Position numbers and translations under genes: made by a program. Of a DNA stretch of 35,232 nt, positions 10,901-22,310 are shown one piece after another. The DNA is from Hirudo medicinalis (Eukaryota; Annelida; Clitellata; Hirudinida; Hirudinidae), in NCBI GenBank assembly GCA_011800805.1, contig MPNW01000122.1, forward strand, positions 101,677 through 136,908, given 5' to 3'. Within the stretch, counting starts at the first letter, position 1. Each line of letters begins with the position of its first letter. The notes beneath the pieces are model-generated. The model saw only the letters and a program-made list of their open reading frames with translations, was not told the origin of the DNA and ran no database searches.

Positions 10901-13377
10901 CCTGATGCTGAAGCCCATAGTGATGACAGGATAACCAACACTGAAGTGAATAGGAAAAGCAGTTATATAACTACTAAGTAGTATATCAAACAAATTAATT
11001 GCTAGTAATAGTAATTACATTTAATTACTGCTAATGCGTTTATGTTAAGCCACTAGCAAGATGTTTGCTCACATTGGCTTGTTTACAGATGGAAGTCACG
11101 TCGGAAACCATCAGCATAAATTAGCATTATTATGCGAAAGATTATTACAATTGCTAGGTCCCTCATGCATTTAGCTCCAAAGCCAGAAATAAAAATAGAA
11201 AACAGGAATAAACATTTCAGAATTAAAAATGAAAAAATCAAAGCCAAAGAATCATCAAAGTGTCACTTAAATCTGGATGAAGTTGCAGTATCAACCTACA
11301 AAAATTACACCCATTCCTTCCTTGGTTGTGGAAGAGCAGTAAAGAGCAGGGACTTAGGTAAAATACTACGAACGTTACGGCATTAAACCGAAGAACCGGC
11401 GATCGCATCTCCCACGCACATGTTCACGAACTCATGCATATTCATCTTTGAATGATATGCAAACCTGCTGCAAAATATCGGTAAGGTTAAGCAGTTTAGA
11501 AACTAATATTCTGTGATTCGAATCCTTCTTATTTTCCTTTGTTTAATGAATATTAATAGCTCAATGATATTATTAACTTTAGATAAGTGTTGCTCAAGCA
11601 CTTAGTTGATTAAAAGCCTTTTATCAATATTTTATCAATAATTCACAAATTTAAAACCATAAAGTCTCAAATCAAAGGTATGTTTCAAAATACAATTTGA
11701 ACAATGGCTAAATCATTCAAAGAAGAAATGTGGGAAAACGCCGACAGTACGAAAATAGTCGAAGCCCGACCGAAAGAATTAATTATAATATGCAAATTCG
11801 TGCATCACCTGCAAGCATTACTGTGATGCAAAAATAAAAACTCTCCACATTGCCACAGGATAATTCTGTTGCTCTTACATGCTAAACCAATTAACTGTCC
11901 TGTAATCATTACACAAACAGCAACAACAATATGTAAAGTACAATATGTAAGCCTGCAAATACAAAGCTTTTCAGTCAGTAGTTTTTGGGTTCGCAACTAG
12001 TACATCCCGATGTTTACTATTTTGCTCAATGAACTATGGATCTAAAAAAATTGCAAAAATTCCAAAAGTCCCAAAACCTACGAAATATTTAAAGCAAATT
12101 CGTCTGTTTAAACACACTTATATGACATCCTTTCATCAAAATGTCATCTCAAACTTCTCAGTACATCCTACGAGGCCCGATCGCAAAACTAATTCAGCAA
12201 GTGGAATTACGTACTTTATACTATTACATGTTACTACTAATATTCTTATGAACTTATCTTTTTAAGGTCAAATGTAACAAAAAAAAGTAATCCTTTAATT
12301 TTTAAAATATTACGAATATTAATGCCGACAAAAATTAGCATATTGATCCATTAAACTTAAAAGGGAAATTATTTCAAATTGGTAGCTACTAGATAAGAAA
12401 TTATCGAAAATTAACAAAATAAGCACAAAATAAACATCAATTCATAAAGACCAGCTGATTGATAATTTGTCAAATAGTAATAATAATTATATTAATAATT
12501 CAATATAATTTATTAATCGGGATTGTTTGACCAACCAGTGGGCAGCAAAAGGTCTGCAGAGGTCCATAGAGAAGGACATATTCCTCAATTCCTTCAGTCT
12601 TACGAAAGCTTCCACGTACAAAAACAACAACCATAAGAGACAGGTCGGCAGGCAGAATCCTCTTTCTGCTCCAAAAGTAAAAAATCAAAATTTTAAAAGC
12701 TAAACAATAACTTATAATTAGACTATAACTAAGTCTGTGAACAATAATTACTATTTTCAACTTAAATTGAATATGTCTTGTGAATTTGTGAAATTCAATG
12801 ATACTTAGAATATTTTTATAATAATGAGCAAAGAAAAGCAATCAATGTAATGACCTGTTTGCCAAACATGCTGGACCCACACATAGGTGCTAGCTGTGAA
12901 GAAGAGAAACTGAACAGGAACAAACAAGTAGCACACAATGTCAGACGTTATTGTGATGCAAAGAAAGAACATGGAAAATGCCTGAAACGACAATAACAAC
13001 ACTCAAAACAATATTTGTATCCAGGAGAGAGTCAATCATCACTCACCAGACCCTGGTATTTGAAAGAATCATAAAAACTTCTTAAGAGAAGCCAGAAGGG
13101 CCAGATATACTCAAATCGAAACTCAACAAAAAAGTCAATCATGAGAACGATTGCCCAGACTGTCAGTATCTTCATGTAGGTTATTATGCTACAAGAGAAG
13201 TTTATTAATCACTAAATGACTTATGAAACTTAACCAAGTCGTGCTAATTCGGGGTTAATCTTCAGCAACGCCAAAAAATCTGTTAAACCTCTGATAAAGT
13301 CCGTCTGACACTCTTCCTCTCTGCTGTTTTATTGGCGGACGTCGAACTTTAGACAAATCGACATTTCTTCTCTTCAT
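4945..13377 (-). CDS. MACO1: macoilin (TMEM57), complete, 13 exons, 667 aa
   Basis: Macoilin is a multi-pass ER membrane protein with a coiled-coil C-terminus, needed for neuronal excitability in worms. Coding exons in transcript order: 13377-13289, 13188-13047, 12981-12855, 12665-12536, 10940-10874, 9730-9631, 9502-9243, 9064-8886, 7429-7271, 6628-6455, 6125-6002, 5693-5522, 5225-4945. All phases join and the sum is 2004 nt; human macoilin is 664 aa. Residues 1-9 (MKRRNVDLS) match the family start and fix the ATG. Residues ~30-185 hold the membrane segments, with FEYIWPFW, ASTYVWVQ and DLCRPFAAH as signatures. RKQKEVQKEN follows, then a polar Ser/Asn-rich linker (~219-364), coiled coils (~365-575, with ELRSQIS and LDLFSALGDAKRQ), and a Pro/Ser-rich tail. 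Exon 5 has only 67 nt and encodes GYPVITMGF. The reading frame stays open upstream of the ATG to 13566. Confidence 0.96.
7645..7797. repeat. dispersed repeat, copy A (macoilin intron 8)
   Basis: About 150 bases that recur in diverged form at 8033-8190. Shared blocks include TAGACCATTTAT, GTAAGGACTGTTGCTTTTA and the AACCATCTTGCA-like end. I do not recognise the family; a SINE is one possibility, but there is no clear tRNA-type promoter. Confidence 0.75.
7941..8012. repeat. compound GAT/AAT/AAG microsatellite
   Basis: Triplet runs AAC, GAT, AAT, AAG and again AAT between the two copies of the dispersed repeat. Confidence 0.9.
8033..8190. repeat. dispersed repeat, copy B (macoilin intron 8)
   Basis: Second copy of the repeat at 7645-7797, in the same orientation, roughly three quarters identical by eye. 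It ends near a short A-rich run (8202-8209). Confidence 0.75.
8367..8420. repeat. GGTA tetranucleotide microsatellite
   Basis: GGTA units interrupted by GGCAAGCAGACAGACA and a single GCTA, in macoilin intron 8. Confidence 0.9.
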
Positions 13378-13999
13378 AATTATGTTTCGACGTATTTTAT
13401 TAAAATACTGAGTAAATTCCCGTCTATATGAGATGCAGATCAACGCAACCGCACGCGGATCGCGATCAACCTTAAAACGCAGATCCGTACGAATAAATAA
13501 ATGCCACCGATTCTTGCAGTCCGCGACGTCAAACTTTTCAACTATACTTAAGCTATTCTCTGCCACCGAGCTCGTAATTAGGCCGACTCTGAGCGTTGCT
13601 GTAAAACGTCCCGAGGAAATTTGTATAATAGCAAATCACAGTCACTATATACGGAACAAGAGCTACAAAAATTCACTTATTATTTCCAAGAAGGGTCGAA
13701 TATGGCTGATAAAACACATTTTATAATTGGTTGAAACATATTTTAATGTTTCTTAAACAATTATGGCAAAGCTTACGATTTCTCAATTCAATGAAATTTT
13801 GATTAAGATAAGAAACAGAAAAATTCCACTGTTTTCAATTTTTGCAATTGGTGATAATTTTAAATATTAAATTAATTCTATAATACAAAAAACACTTGAC
13901 ATTTAATTCAAATAATACTTAATTTTATGTTTGCAACGTAATCATCCGGTGATTGCTTGAAAACGTACCTTTCATCCGCTCTGCACATTTCGTTGGAAG
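13378..13999. promoter_or_regulatory. bidirectional promoter region between macoilin and DDOST
   Basis: The start codons of two complete, divergently transcribed genes lie 622 bases apart, so both 5' UTRs and both core promoters must fit here (unless a gene has a further upstream untranslated exon). The half next to macoilin is GC-richer with several CpGs (13430-13610); the half next to DDOST is AT-rich. I see no convincing TATA box at the expected distance from either ATG. Transcription starts cannot be placed from sequence alone. Confidence 0.6.
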
Positions 14000-16900
14000 A
14001 TGGCCGTGGCCGGGTGTGCTTCACTTTGCGCGATTTTAGTAGCAATTTTGGCTTTGTCAGCAACCGAAGCTGCTCAAAGAACATTAGTATTGTTGGATAA
14101 TTGGACAATCAAAGAAACTCACTCAATATTTTTCAAAACTCTCAGAAGTGAGTCCTGGGATGACGTGTCTAGCTGTGACGGGTGTACACGTAAACGTTAG
14201 CAGACGTAACCTACCTTACCTAAACAACAGCATTAATTTGTTTACAGATAGAGGATTTGATTTGACGTTTAAAACCGCCGATGATCCTGCGCTAACTTTA
14301 GTGAAATATGGCGAATTCCTCTACGACAATCTGATTCTCTTCTCACCATCAGTCGAGGGTAACTTTGCATTGGATTGCAATATTTAATGTTCTTTGCCTA
14401 AGAAATTGTGGCTCAATCAAGCTAACTTTATGAATGTTATTGCAGAGTTTGGTGGAAATATTGATGTTCCTGCTATCACCAGCTTCATAGATGGTGGTGG
14501 AAATGTCCTTGTCACTGGAAGCTCAAACATTGGGGAGGCCATCAGGGATTTAGGCAGCGAATGTGGTGTCGAATTTGATGAGGAGAGAACTTCGGTCATT
14601 GATCACCTGAACTATGATGTTTCTGATGATGGAAAGGTTAGATCATCTCGAGGAATTTGTTGCCAGTTTAATCAATCATCAATAGGGAGGAATTTGTTTT
14701 AGCTGCAGATAAATGCTGCCAAACACAAGCTTTTATCAGCTATTAGCCCTTTCAAATTTTCTGAATAATTGTGACCTCATGGAATATGTATGAATGTCAT
14801 AGAATTATTTTTTATTAGCAACCATTTCTTGACAAAATGCCTTAAAAAAGCAAAACTTTCAATGTTTATTCAGCATACACTTATAGTGGCTGATCCAAAG
14901 AACCTCATCAAATCCCCAATTTTGATAGGAACCAAAAAGATCAACCCACTTCTCTTCAAGGGTGTTGGGTGAGTTCTAACAAGCAATTCAGTAAAAAATG
15001 TTTATTTGAAGAAAAAAAAATCTAAATTTATGTATTTTAAATGCTTAGCAATTTTTGCTTGACCTGACTTGCCATTTTCAATTGGATAGCTTGACAGTCG
15101 ATGCTGACAATCCTCTGGTACTCGACATTCTTCATGCCTCGTGGACTGCCTACTCCTTCAACCCGAACCTGAAGATCTCCGACTACCCGCACGCCGTCGG
15201 GCAGAATACTTTCCTCATTGCAGGTCTGCAGGCCAGGAACAATGCCAGGGCTCTCTTCTTTGGATCCCTTGACTTCTTCAGTGATGCCTTTTTCCTCTCG
15301 CCAGTTCAAAATGCTCTTGGAGGACAAAAGTACAGTTTCACACTTTGATTTTATCGCTCAAGTCGTGACTTAAGAAATTATGTCAGCTTTACTGCCTCCA
15401 TCTAGTTGTTGAAAATTTATAATTTATAACTTAGCTATTGTTAAACCAGTGCCCTTGTAGTTTATTCATTAATTACATTTTAATTGTAATTTGTTTGTCA
15501 AATTTGGACATGCCAACCGGTTTTAGCGACTACAAGGACTGGTTTTGAGAATATTATTTGTAAATAAATTACTCTAGATGTCTTGTCAAGGCTTTTGACT
15601 CGGTTCCTTCGGGTATTCAAATCCCATTCTGCTTGCAACAGTTTCTATCACTTGATTCATTCTTACAGAAATAAATTTATAACATGGTTATGTTTTTCCT
15701 AGGTTTGAGAAGTCAGGCAATCAAGATCTAGCCATCACTCTGACTCAGTGGTTGTTCAAGGAGAAGGGAGTACTGAGGGTTGGTGAAGTGAAACACCACA
15801 TTGTTGGTGAAAAGGAGCCACCCCAGGCATACACCATATTGGATGATGTGGTGAGAACGACTACATGCGAGCACTTTGTGCGGCTATTAAATCATTTTGC
15901 ATTTTACTGAGGATGTATATATAGTCAATAAACTGCTTCATTAGTAGCAATAATAGTGGTTGTGAAAGACATTCTTAATTAATTCAGTAATTTTTTGACC
16001 TGATTGGAACTCGATGGGCCATTGAAAGTCATGTTACCAACCTTTGTTTTGGTTTCCCAACAAAACGTTTAATATTTCAGGATATTGAAGTTCATTGAAT
16101 CTTCATCGACTTTTGAAGTCTTTTACTTATTTGATCTCTAAAATGGTTTATACATTCCTTCTTTCCAGGAATTTTCACTGGTGATCGAGAAGATCGAGAA
16201 CGGAAAGTGGGTTCCCTTTGAGGCCGACGACGTTCAGCTGGAGTTTGTGCGCATCGATCCGTTTGTTAGGACCGCACTCACTGGCAAAAGTAAGTGGAAA
16301 GTCTATTAAAGCTATTACTAAGCATGGGACTTTCGGTTTTATTGGAGTACGTATGTAATTGGAAATCATTTTTTTCTGAACATTCGGTTTTAATCGGTTT
16401 GGAAAAAATTTTGTTCCGAACTTTCGGAAACCAAACCCGAAAGTTCGAGGATATATGGAAATTTTTCGGAAATAACAGCCCTACAAAATAATGCATCAAA
16501 CTCCCTTTTCCAGGCGTTACGTGTGTGAGTGGTAATGTCTAAGACTAAATAAATTGAAGTCATCCTTTTAACACGTATAAAAATTTATTCCTTCATTTGA
16601 ACATCAGAGGATGTGTTAAAAATCAGTCTCTTCACCTTCCTCCATGTCATCTTCAGAAACATAGTCTTGGGTTCAAAAAAGCAACAAAATCCTTGAATGC
16701 TTCATATTCGACAAGGTTGAAAGGCAAAGAGGCTCGGCTAAAAATTTTGCTCCAGTCAAAAATAAGCTGGCAAGGGTCTCTCAAGGAAAATTTATTAGTA
16801 TAGTAGTCAGATATAGTCTTAATAGCCATATCTGACAATTACTGCTTCTTTGTAGTTGGGGTCTTTAATTGTAACCTGGCGTCATCAACCTCAGCTGTGA

Positions 16901-18297
16901 AATCTCAAAAGAAGATAAAATATTTAATAAAAGTATTTGTCAGTAATTGAAATTTCGTCAAAAAGGTTCCATGTAAATTTAAATAAATGATTAGTTTATT
17001 TTCACTAGTATCATTTTCTTTAACTGCTTCTTCATCATCTATAGCTCGGGCTATACCCTCGTAAACTTTACCAAGTTTACTAGAGTTCTCTCTGCAATTT
17101 CAGCTTTCAGAAGATTAGCTGCATCTTCAGTATGAATAGCCTTGAGATGATGCCGAAGTGAGGATGTTGAAGACTTCTGAAGACCTAAAATCTGCTTACA
17201 TTTATTACAAATGGCCTCATCTTTACTCTCTAACTTAGTAAAGTAAGTCCAAAGGAGATGAGCACTAAGAGGCATGCTGTGCGACGAGAAGCAAAATGGA
17301 AGTAGACGGAAGTGAAGAAAACATACTTATTTGAAACCAAAGAACTTATGGAATACAAACATAAAATAGAATTATTAATAAAGCCAACTAATTATGCAAA
17401 ATGTCTTCCTGCACCTCCAATCGTCTGCATGTGTGGTCCCAGGCAGACGACAAAATCGATGCATCACAATCATGCATATAACTCCTCGACACAAAATAAA
17501 GTGATGGAAATAATTAATATGATTAAACACAGTCAAGGCACTGACATAAATTTTTTGTTTTAACATAATTTTTTTTCGGAAAACCGAATTTCCAAACAAT
17601 CAGTTTTATTTGAGTTCGGAAATAATTTTGTTCCGAACTTTTGAAAACCAATCTTTCGAGTACGTACGTAAGGAAACAGAAGAAGGTACCATGCTTAGCT
17701 ATTAACGCTATATATTCCTGTGACTTTCTGTACCGTGATTATGTCAAATAAAAGGTAAATATTTGTTAAGATTCATTCTTTTATTTTATTTGCAGATGGA
17801 GTATTCAGCACCAGGTTTAAGTTGCCAGATGTTTACGGTGTCTTCAAGTTCAGGGTCGACTACAATAGGGTTGCATACACTCATCTTTATAGCACCACGC
17901 AGGTAAATGGCACAAAATATCTTACACATTTTCACCTTCTATCATTGATTGTCCATATTATTGTGCCCTATTGTCACAGTTTCATTAAAAGAATTATCAA
18001 TTATCTTTGAAATTTAGTTGACAAAGGCTAAATCATTACATGCTTGCTGAATATCACACTTGGCATTAATAGCTTTGCAAAATAGTGACATTTAATTTAT
18101 AAGGTGCCAAAATAAATGAATAAATATTCTAAATATTGCACTTTCAGGTGTCTGTGAGACCGTTGGAGCACACCCAGTACGAGAGGTTCATCCCGTCGGC
18201 CTACCCCTACTACACGGGCGCATTCTCCATGATGGTCGGGGTCTTCTTCTTCAGTTTCATTTTCCTCCACTTCAAAGAGAAAGACAAGTCTGACTGA
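14000..18297 (+). CDS. DDOST: oligosaccharyltransferase 48-kDa subunit, complete, 9 exons, 436 aa
   Basis: DDOST (OST48, yeast Wbp1) is a non-catalytic subunit of the ER oligosaccharyltransferase, which moves the preassembled glycan to Asn in N-x-S/T sites. Exons: 14000-14147, 14248-14358, 14446-14636, 14874-14968, 15090-15329, 15703-15850, 16169-16289, 17796-17902, 18148-18297. Phases all join; the total is 1311 nt. Residues ~1-25 form a signal peptide ([15 protein letters not shown]). RTLVLLDN opens the mature protein. Family blocks follow in order: [92 protein letters not shown] and [12 protein letters not shown]. One C-terminal membrane segment (~405-427) leaves a short cytosolic tail, KEKDKSD. 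The start is the first ATG and is supported by the signal peptide. Intron 7 is enlarged by a transposon. Confidence 0.97.
16310..17704 (-). mobile_element. hAT-like non-autonomous transposon in DDOST intron 7
   Basis: The element spans about 16318-17698. Its ends are CTAAGCATGG (16318-16327) and CCATGCTTAG (17689-17698), a perfect 10-bp inverted pair. It is flanked by AGCTATTA at 16310-16317 and 17697-17704. That can be read as an 8-bp target duplication, the hAT standard, overlapping the right repeat by two bases, or as a 6-bp CTATTA duplication with full 10-bp ends. Subterminal repeats of TTTTGTTCCGAACTTT type lie near both ends. On the minus strand, 17275-17051 encodes a BED zinc finger ([11 protein letters not shown]-x-x-C, H-x4-H). 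Further along, 16838-16653 encodes [20 protein letters not shown], a signature of hAT transposases just before the catalytic region. The catalytic core and C-terminal dimerisation region are absent. Confidence 0.85.
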
Positions 18298-18415
18298 AGA
18301 CAGTGTCATCTCAAATGTGCTGGGATTCTTGTTGGTTCTTGTGTCTGTGGGAGTGTGTTAATGGTAACTGACTCTTTATTGTTTGTAGGTAACTAATTGT
18401 TGAGGAGTTAGTTGA

Positions 18416-18421
18416 AATAAA
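18416..18421 (+). terminator. AATAAA polyadenylation signal, DDOST
   Basis: Canonical hexamer about 120 bases after the DDOST stop codon. A G/T-rich stretch (GTGGTTATTTTTGTGTTCGG) follows, as expected for a cleavage site. Confidence 0.75.
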
Positions 18422-18713
18422 CAGTCGATTGAGTGGTTATTTTTGTGTTCGGCAGCCTTTTTGCGCGACATTCAGCAAGCTGGCATTTGCATAGAAAGTT
18501 TTTGTTGGGGTGGAAACACTTGGAACATTGTCCACAGCGATAGTGCTTTGGTCACATTGGTCAACATTTTGGTATCAAGTGGTTCAAAATGTTGTTGCTT
18601 CACGTTTGAAGACTTATTATTGGCTGTCACTCTGACCTTTTAGGAATAGCGACAGGGAACAGTCCTTCAACATGAAAGTTGAGGTGATACATTTTTCACT
18701 GATGAGTGAGTGA

Positions 18714-18734
18714 GTTGCTCTTAGGTAGAGCAAC
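18714..18734. other. perfect 8-bp hairpin
   Basis: GTTGCTCT, loop TAGGT, AGAGCAAC. It lies about 290 bases beyond the DDOST polyadenylation signal. It does not match the histone mRNA 3' stem-loop. Confidence 0.7.
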
Positions 18735-20656
18735 ACATTAAAACTACTTGGACTGAGGCATGGGTGTCAGGAATTTAGGCAGAAATGTGTCACTAGGGAT
18801 GCATCTTTCCAGTTGGCTGCAGACTGAAGTCAAACATGGAATTCATCTGATGGCTTTTTTTTGCTTTTCAAATTGATCTAACTTGCTTGAAAGTTTACAA
18901 CCCAGTGGAGTTGCAGCTATTGGGGGAGGTGTCAAAACGTTTGGTGGTGAAAAGAAATTTGTAGGGCACGATATCAATTTCCTTCAATGTCTAAATCAGA
19001 CAACATTGATGATTAATGGTAAACGAGTTAAATATTCGTTCCATTTTATTATCGTTCCCATGTCACAACATGACCATCTAAGAAGCAAAAAACTGCGAAA
19101 GACCTCGTCTTGTAATTAGAACCAAAAACCTACTTGTTGTGGTCTGCCGGATATCGACAAATTGAGCAGCAAAATCGGGCTGAGATTTGGGAGGTCGCGT
19201 GCGTGTTCCATATTTTTACATGCTTCATTTTTCGTGCTATTAGTTGTTGCAAATTATGCTTTCTTTAATTATTATTTGTCGTTTGGAAAGGTCTGGAAGT
19301 TCCGTTTTGAACGTATGCCACTATAATCAAACTCTGTTTCATTATCATATATGTCGTACAATTTCTTGGATAAATTTGTTGATCAAAAGTCAAATATTAA
19401 TTATTTACAAATATAAGACAAATATTATTTATTTTTTATCATTCCATGGTTTTATAATTCAATTTCATTTTTATTTTTTAAACGGATGACGTTTGCACTG
19501 AGTGGTCAGGCTGCTGAACTGCTTTGTTCTGGATCTAAAAATATCCTAGCCTGGCTTCAGTCTGAGGTCATCGATGACGTCAGAAGATTCGTTTGGAGAC
19601 TCTTGATACAGTGCAGCTGGAAATTGTGGCCTGACCAGACAACAGAAACCTTGGTTTATGTCCCATTAGAATTACTTTCATTCGTTGTATTTAAAATTAT
19701 GATTATCATCCACATTATCCTCTTCCCCACAACAGGACAACATTTTCTTAGATTATCAGAGATCATAGGAATCCTATTTTGTGGAAATGAACGAGTCGAA
19801 TGATTTAAACAAGTGCTAGTCTGTTTCCAAATATCTGCATTCGGGATATTAATATAAATGTAAATAATGCTTCTAATATTTATCGTCATTTAATTACTGC
19901 TTTTAATAAATATTACAACTAAACAAGTCCAACTCCGACCTTCATTAGCATAATTTATTAAGAAATTATTCCTGCTAATTAGCATGGATGCTGGAGAACA
20001 ATCAGAGAAGCAACTGCAATCCGCTGAGCTATTCGGCTCCACCGATGCCGGAGATGGAAAGATGAGACTGAAACGAGTGAAGGAGAGATGCTGAGGATGA
20101 GCGAGAGAACAGTCGACGTTTAGAAGGGAGGCAGTATCTAGCCGTCAGTGATAACAGCAGGTTGAATGTGGCTCCGTCTTTTGCAAATTCTCTTTTAATT
20201 TTTTCCGAAATTTTTGGAAAATTCAAACCGAAATTTATTTTCTCAAATTCTGATCACGAAGCTGATTTGCAGATCGACGCCAAAGAGGAGTCTGTAGGCC
20301 AGGATTTCCAAGAGAGAGGTGAGGGAGCACATTTTGCACATTCGTTGCATCTTCGGTGGTCGATACTTATGAGAAGCCATTTGAACAATTTATAATACGG
20401 ACAAATTTTCATAATAATTATTTTAACGATATTTTTCGCATTATTTTTTTAATTAATAGAGTGTTCCACTCGAAGTAGGCATCTCGATTGCAAACTCACG
20501 AACATTGATTTCTAATGATTCTGAAATATTTTGAGAATTCAGTTTGCAAATGTTCTCGATGTCTCTTTAACTTCAGTGGTGAACGAATGAATTTCAACTG
20601 CAAAATGCATTTTCATAGTTCTTCTCGTATCGTTTGATATTTGTAATTCAACTAAT

Positions 20657-20697
20657 CATCATCGTCGTCGTCGTCGTCATCATTATCATCGTCGGCA
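20657..20697. repeat. ATC/GTC microsatellite
   Basis: CATCATC passing into five GTC units and back to ATCATT, the same mixture as at 1124-1162. Confidence 0.85.
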
Positions 20698-21925
20698 TCA
20701 GTGAATTATTAAATAACCACGTGAGTTAAACCTATTAACTCGTAGAATAACAATCACAAGCATTGATTGCAGAGGCAGATGTCGGTAAAAAGATTTTTTT
20801 GCGCTTCTACGTTCATCTGGAGCTTCACAGAGTTGCTTCTTAGCAGCTCAAGAATCATCGTGATTTATTATAATTATAATGTTATATAATTATATATGTT
20901 ATTATAATTACTTAATCAAAAGTTAATTAATCGCCTGATCGATTGTCAGTTGCATCAACACTAATGAGCAGACGAATGAAAGATGAAGAGGATGAAGACA
21001 TTCTTAAAAACTTCAAAGAATTTTATTTCATCAGTCCATCTCAATCAACAAATTGAAATACAAAACAATTTGAAGAAAGTAAATATAATAAAATACAAAA
21101 TGAAGATAAGCAACCAACTAAGCAGGCTTAACTGAATAATTATTGCTCATAATTATGCAAAGCAACTGACCTAATGGATTATTAAATAGACAAAAACTTG
21201 TCAACTTAATAAATGCTTCAAATGAACCAATCACAATCACTCTAATTAGTAATTGACGTCATCCAATCATCGCTTGCCTCATTAACATTAAGTTATGATA
21301 ATGATAATAATAATATTAAAATTAAAAATAATAGTAATAATAATAATAATAACTACAATTACGCAAGTAATTACATGTCGGTTAGGAGTAGCCATTTTGA
21401 GGAGCACAGCGAAGTTCCCGGGAACAGCCGACGACATCGGATCAATAGCCTGTGCTGCCTCCACACACCGTGGTGTGCATACAGGACCTACCTGTGCATC
21501 TTTCGTGCATCAAGCGAAGCCACTAATGGAATGTGGTGTTAATAAATACGAACTTATTAAAATTTTAATAAAAAAATAACAATAGTGGTAAAAGTAATTA
21601 CTAACGAGCAGATAAGTGATTATCAACAACGGTGATAGGAGCAATGGTCCAACGATATTAGACGAATTCTGGGTATTCTGTCAGTGGAATAAAAGAAGAA
21701 GTAATAATAGGATGCATCGTCAGAAAATAATTTACGATTATTAAAAATAATAATAGATTATTAAAGATTAGTTTGACAATAGAGTAGGTCAGTTGTATCA
21801 AGTTCCTAATTATTTAGCAACAATTTAATTTATCGTCACAATCGTAACCGTGCCATGGCATGCACAACGACAAATTCGGTCTTACCCATAATGATTCTTT
21901 GCAATACCTCGTGAAATGGCGGTAC

Positions 21926-21992
21926 CCAGGGCCGCCGACAGAATTTTCGGGCCCCTGGGCACTTGCCCCTGCCCCTCTCTCGGCGGTCCTGG
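21926..21992. repeat. 67-bp GC-rich foldback, possible miniature hAT-type end
   Basis: CCAGGGCCGCCGA (21926-21938) and TCGGCGGTCCTGG (21980-21992) are inverted repeats of 13 bases with one mismatch. They enclose 41 GC-rich bases (GGGCCCCTGGGC and GCCCCTGCCCC) in an otherwise AT-rich region. A CAGGGCC-type end followed by a GGGCCCCTGGGC block resembles the ends of some hAT elements, but no clean target-site duplication is visible. Confidence 0.5.
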
Positions 21993-22242
21993 AGGTATCT
22001 GGAGTTGAACACGGAACATTGGATCTGAGAACAAATCATCGGTTGCTTTGATGCAATTTTGAGACGACCCCCGACAGGGAGAACATCTTGAGTCTAAAAT
22101 TAAACTGCTCAGGAAGTGATGAAAACATTCTAAAAATAGCGCGAGCAACTGCAAACTGCTTGTTGAAGAATATTTGATACAAAGAATCTCACGCAGTCTC
22201 ATCATAAACATCTCTGCGCAGATGGCTGGACCGCGGTACACG

Positions 22243-22310
22243 ATCATCATCATCATCATCATCATCATCGTCATCATCATCATCATCATCACCATCATCG
22301 CGATCATCAA
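22243..22310. repeat. ATC microsatellite
   Basis: Mostly ATC with single GTC, ACC and GCG interruptions. The Ile-rich and Met-rich frames over it are translations of the triplet. Confidence 0.9.

Noticed and set aside
11509..11530. tRNA B-box-like GATTCGAATCC
   Set aside because: The five bases on either side of the loop do not pair and there is no A box or acceptor stem at the right distance.
13433..13726. 97-codon plus-strand frame opposite macoilin exon 1
   Set aside because: Antisense to a conserved promoter and exon region, with no recognisable domain.
15037..15327. Minus-strand frame opposite DDOST exon 5
   Set aside because: Shadow of a GC-rich conserved exon.
15609..15640. T-arm-like GGGTATTCAAATCCC in DDOST intron 5
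   Set aside because: It can make a small hairpin, but the T-stem does not pair in the tRNA register and other arms are missing.
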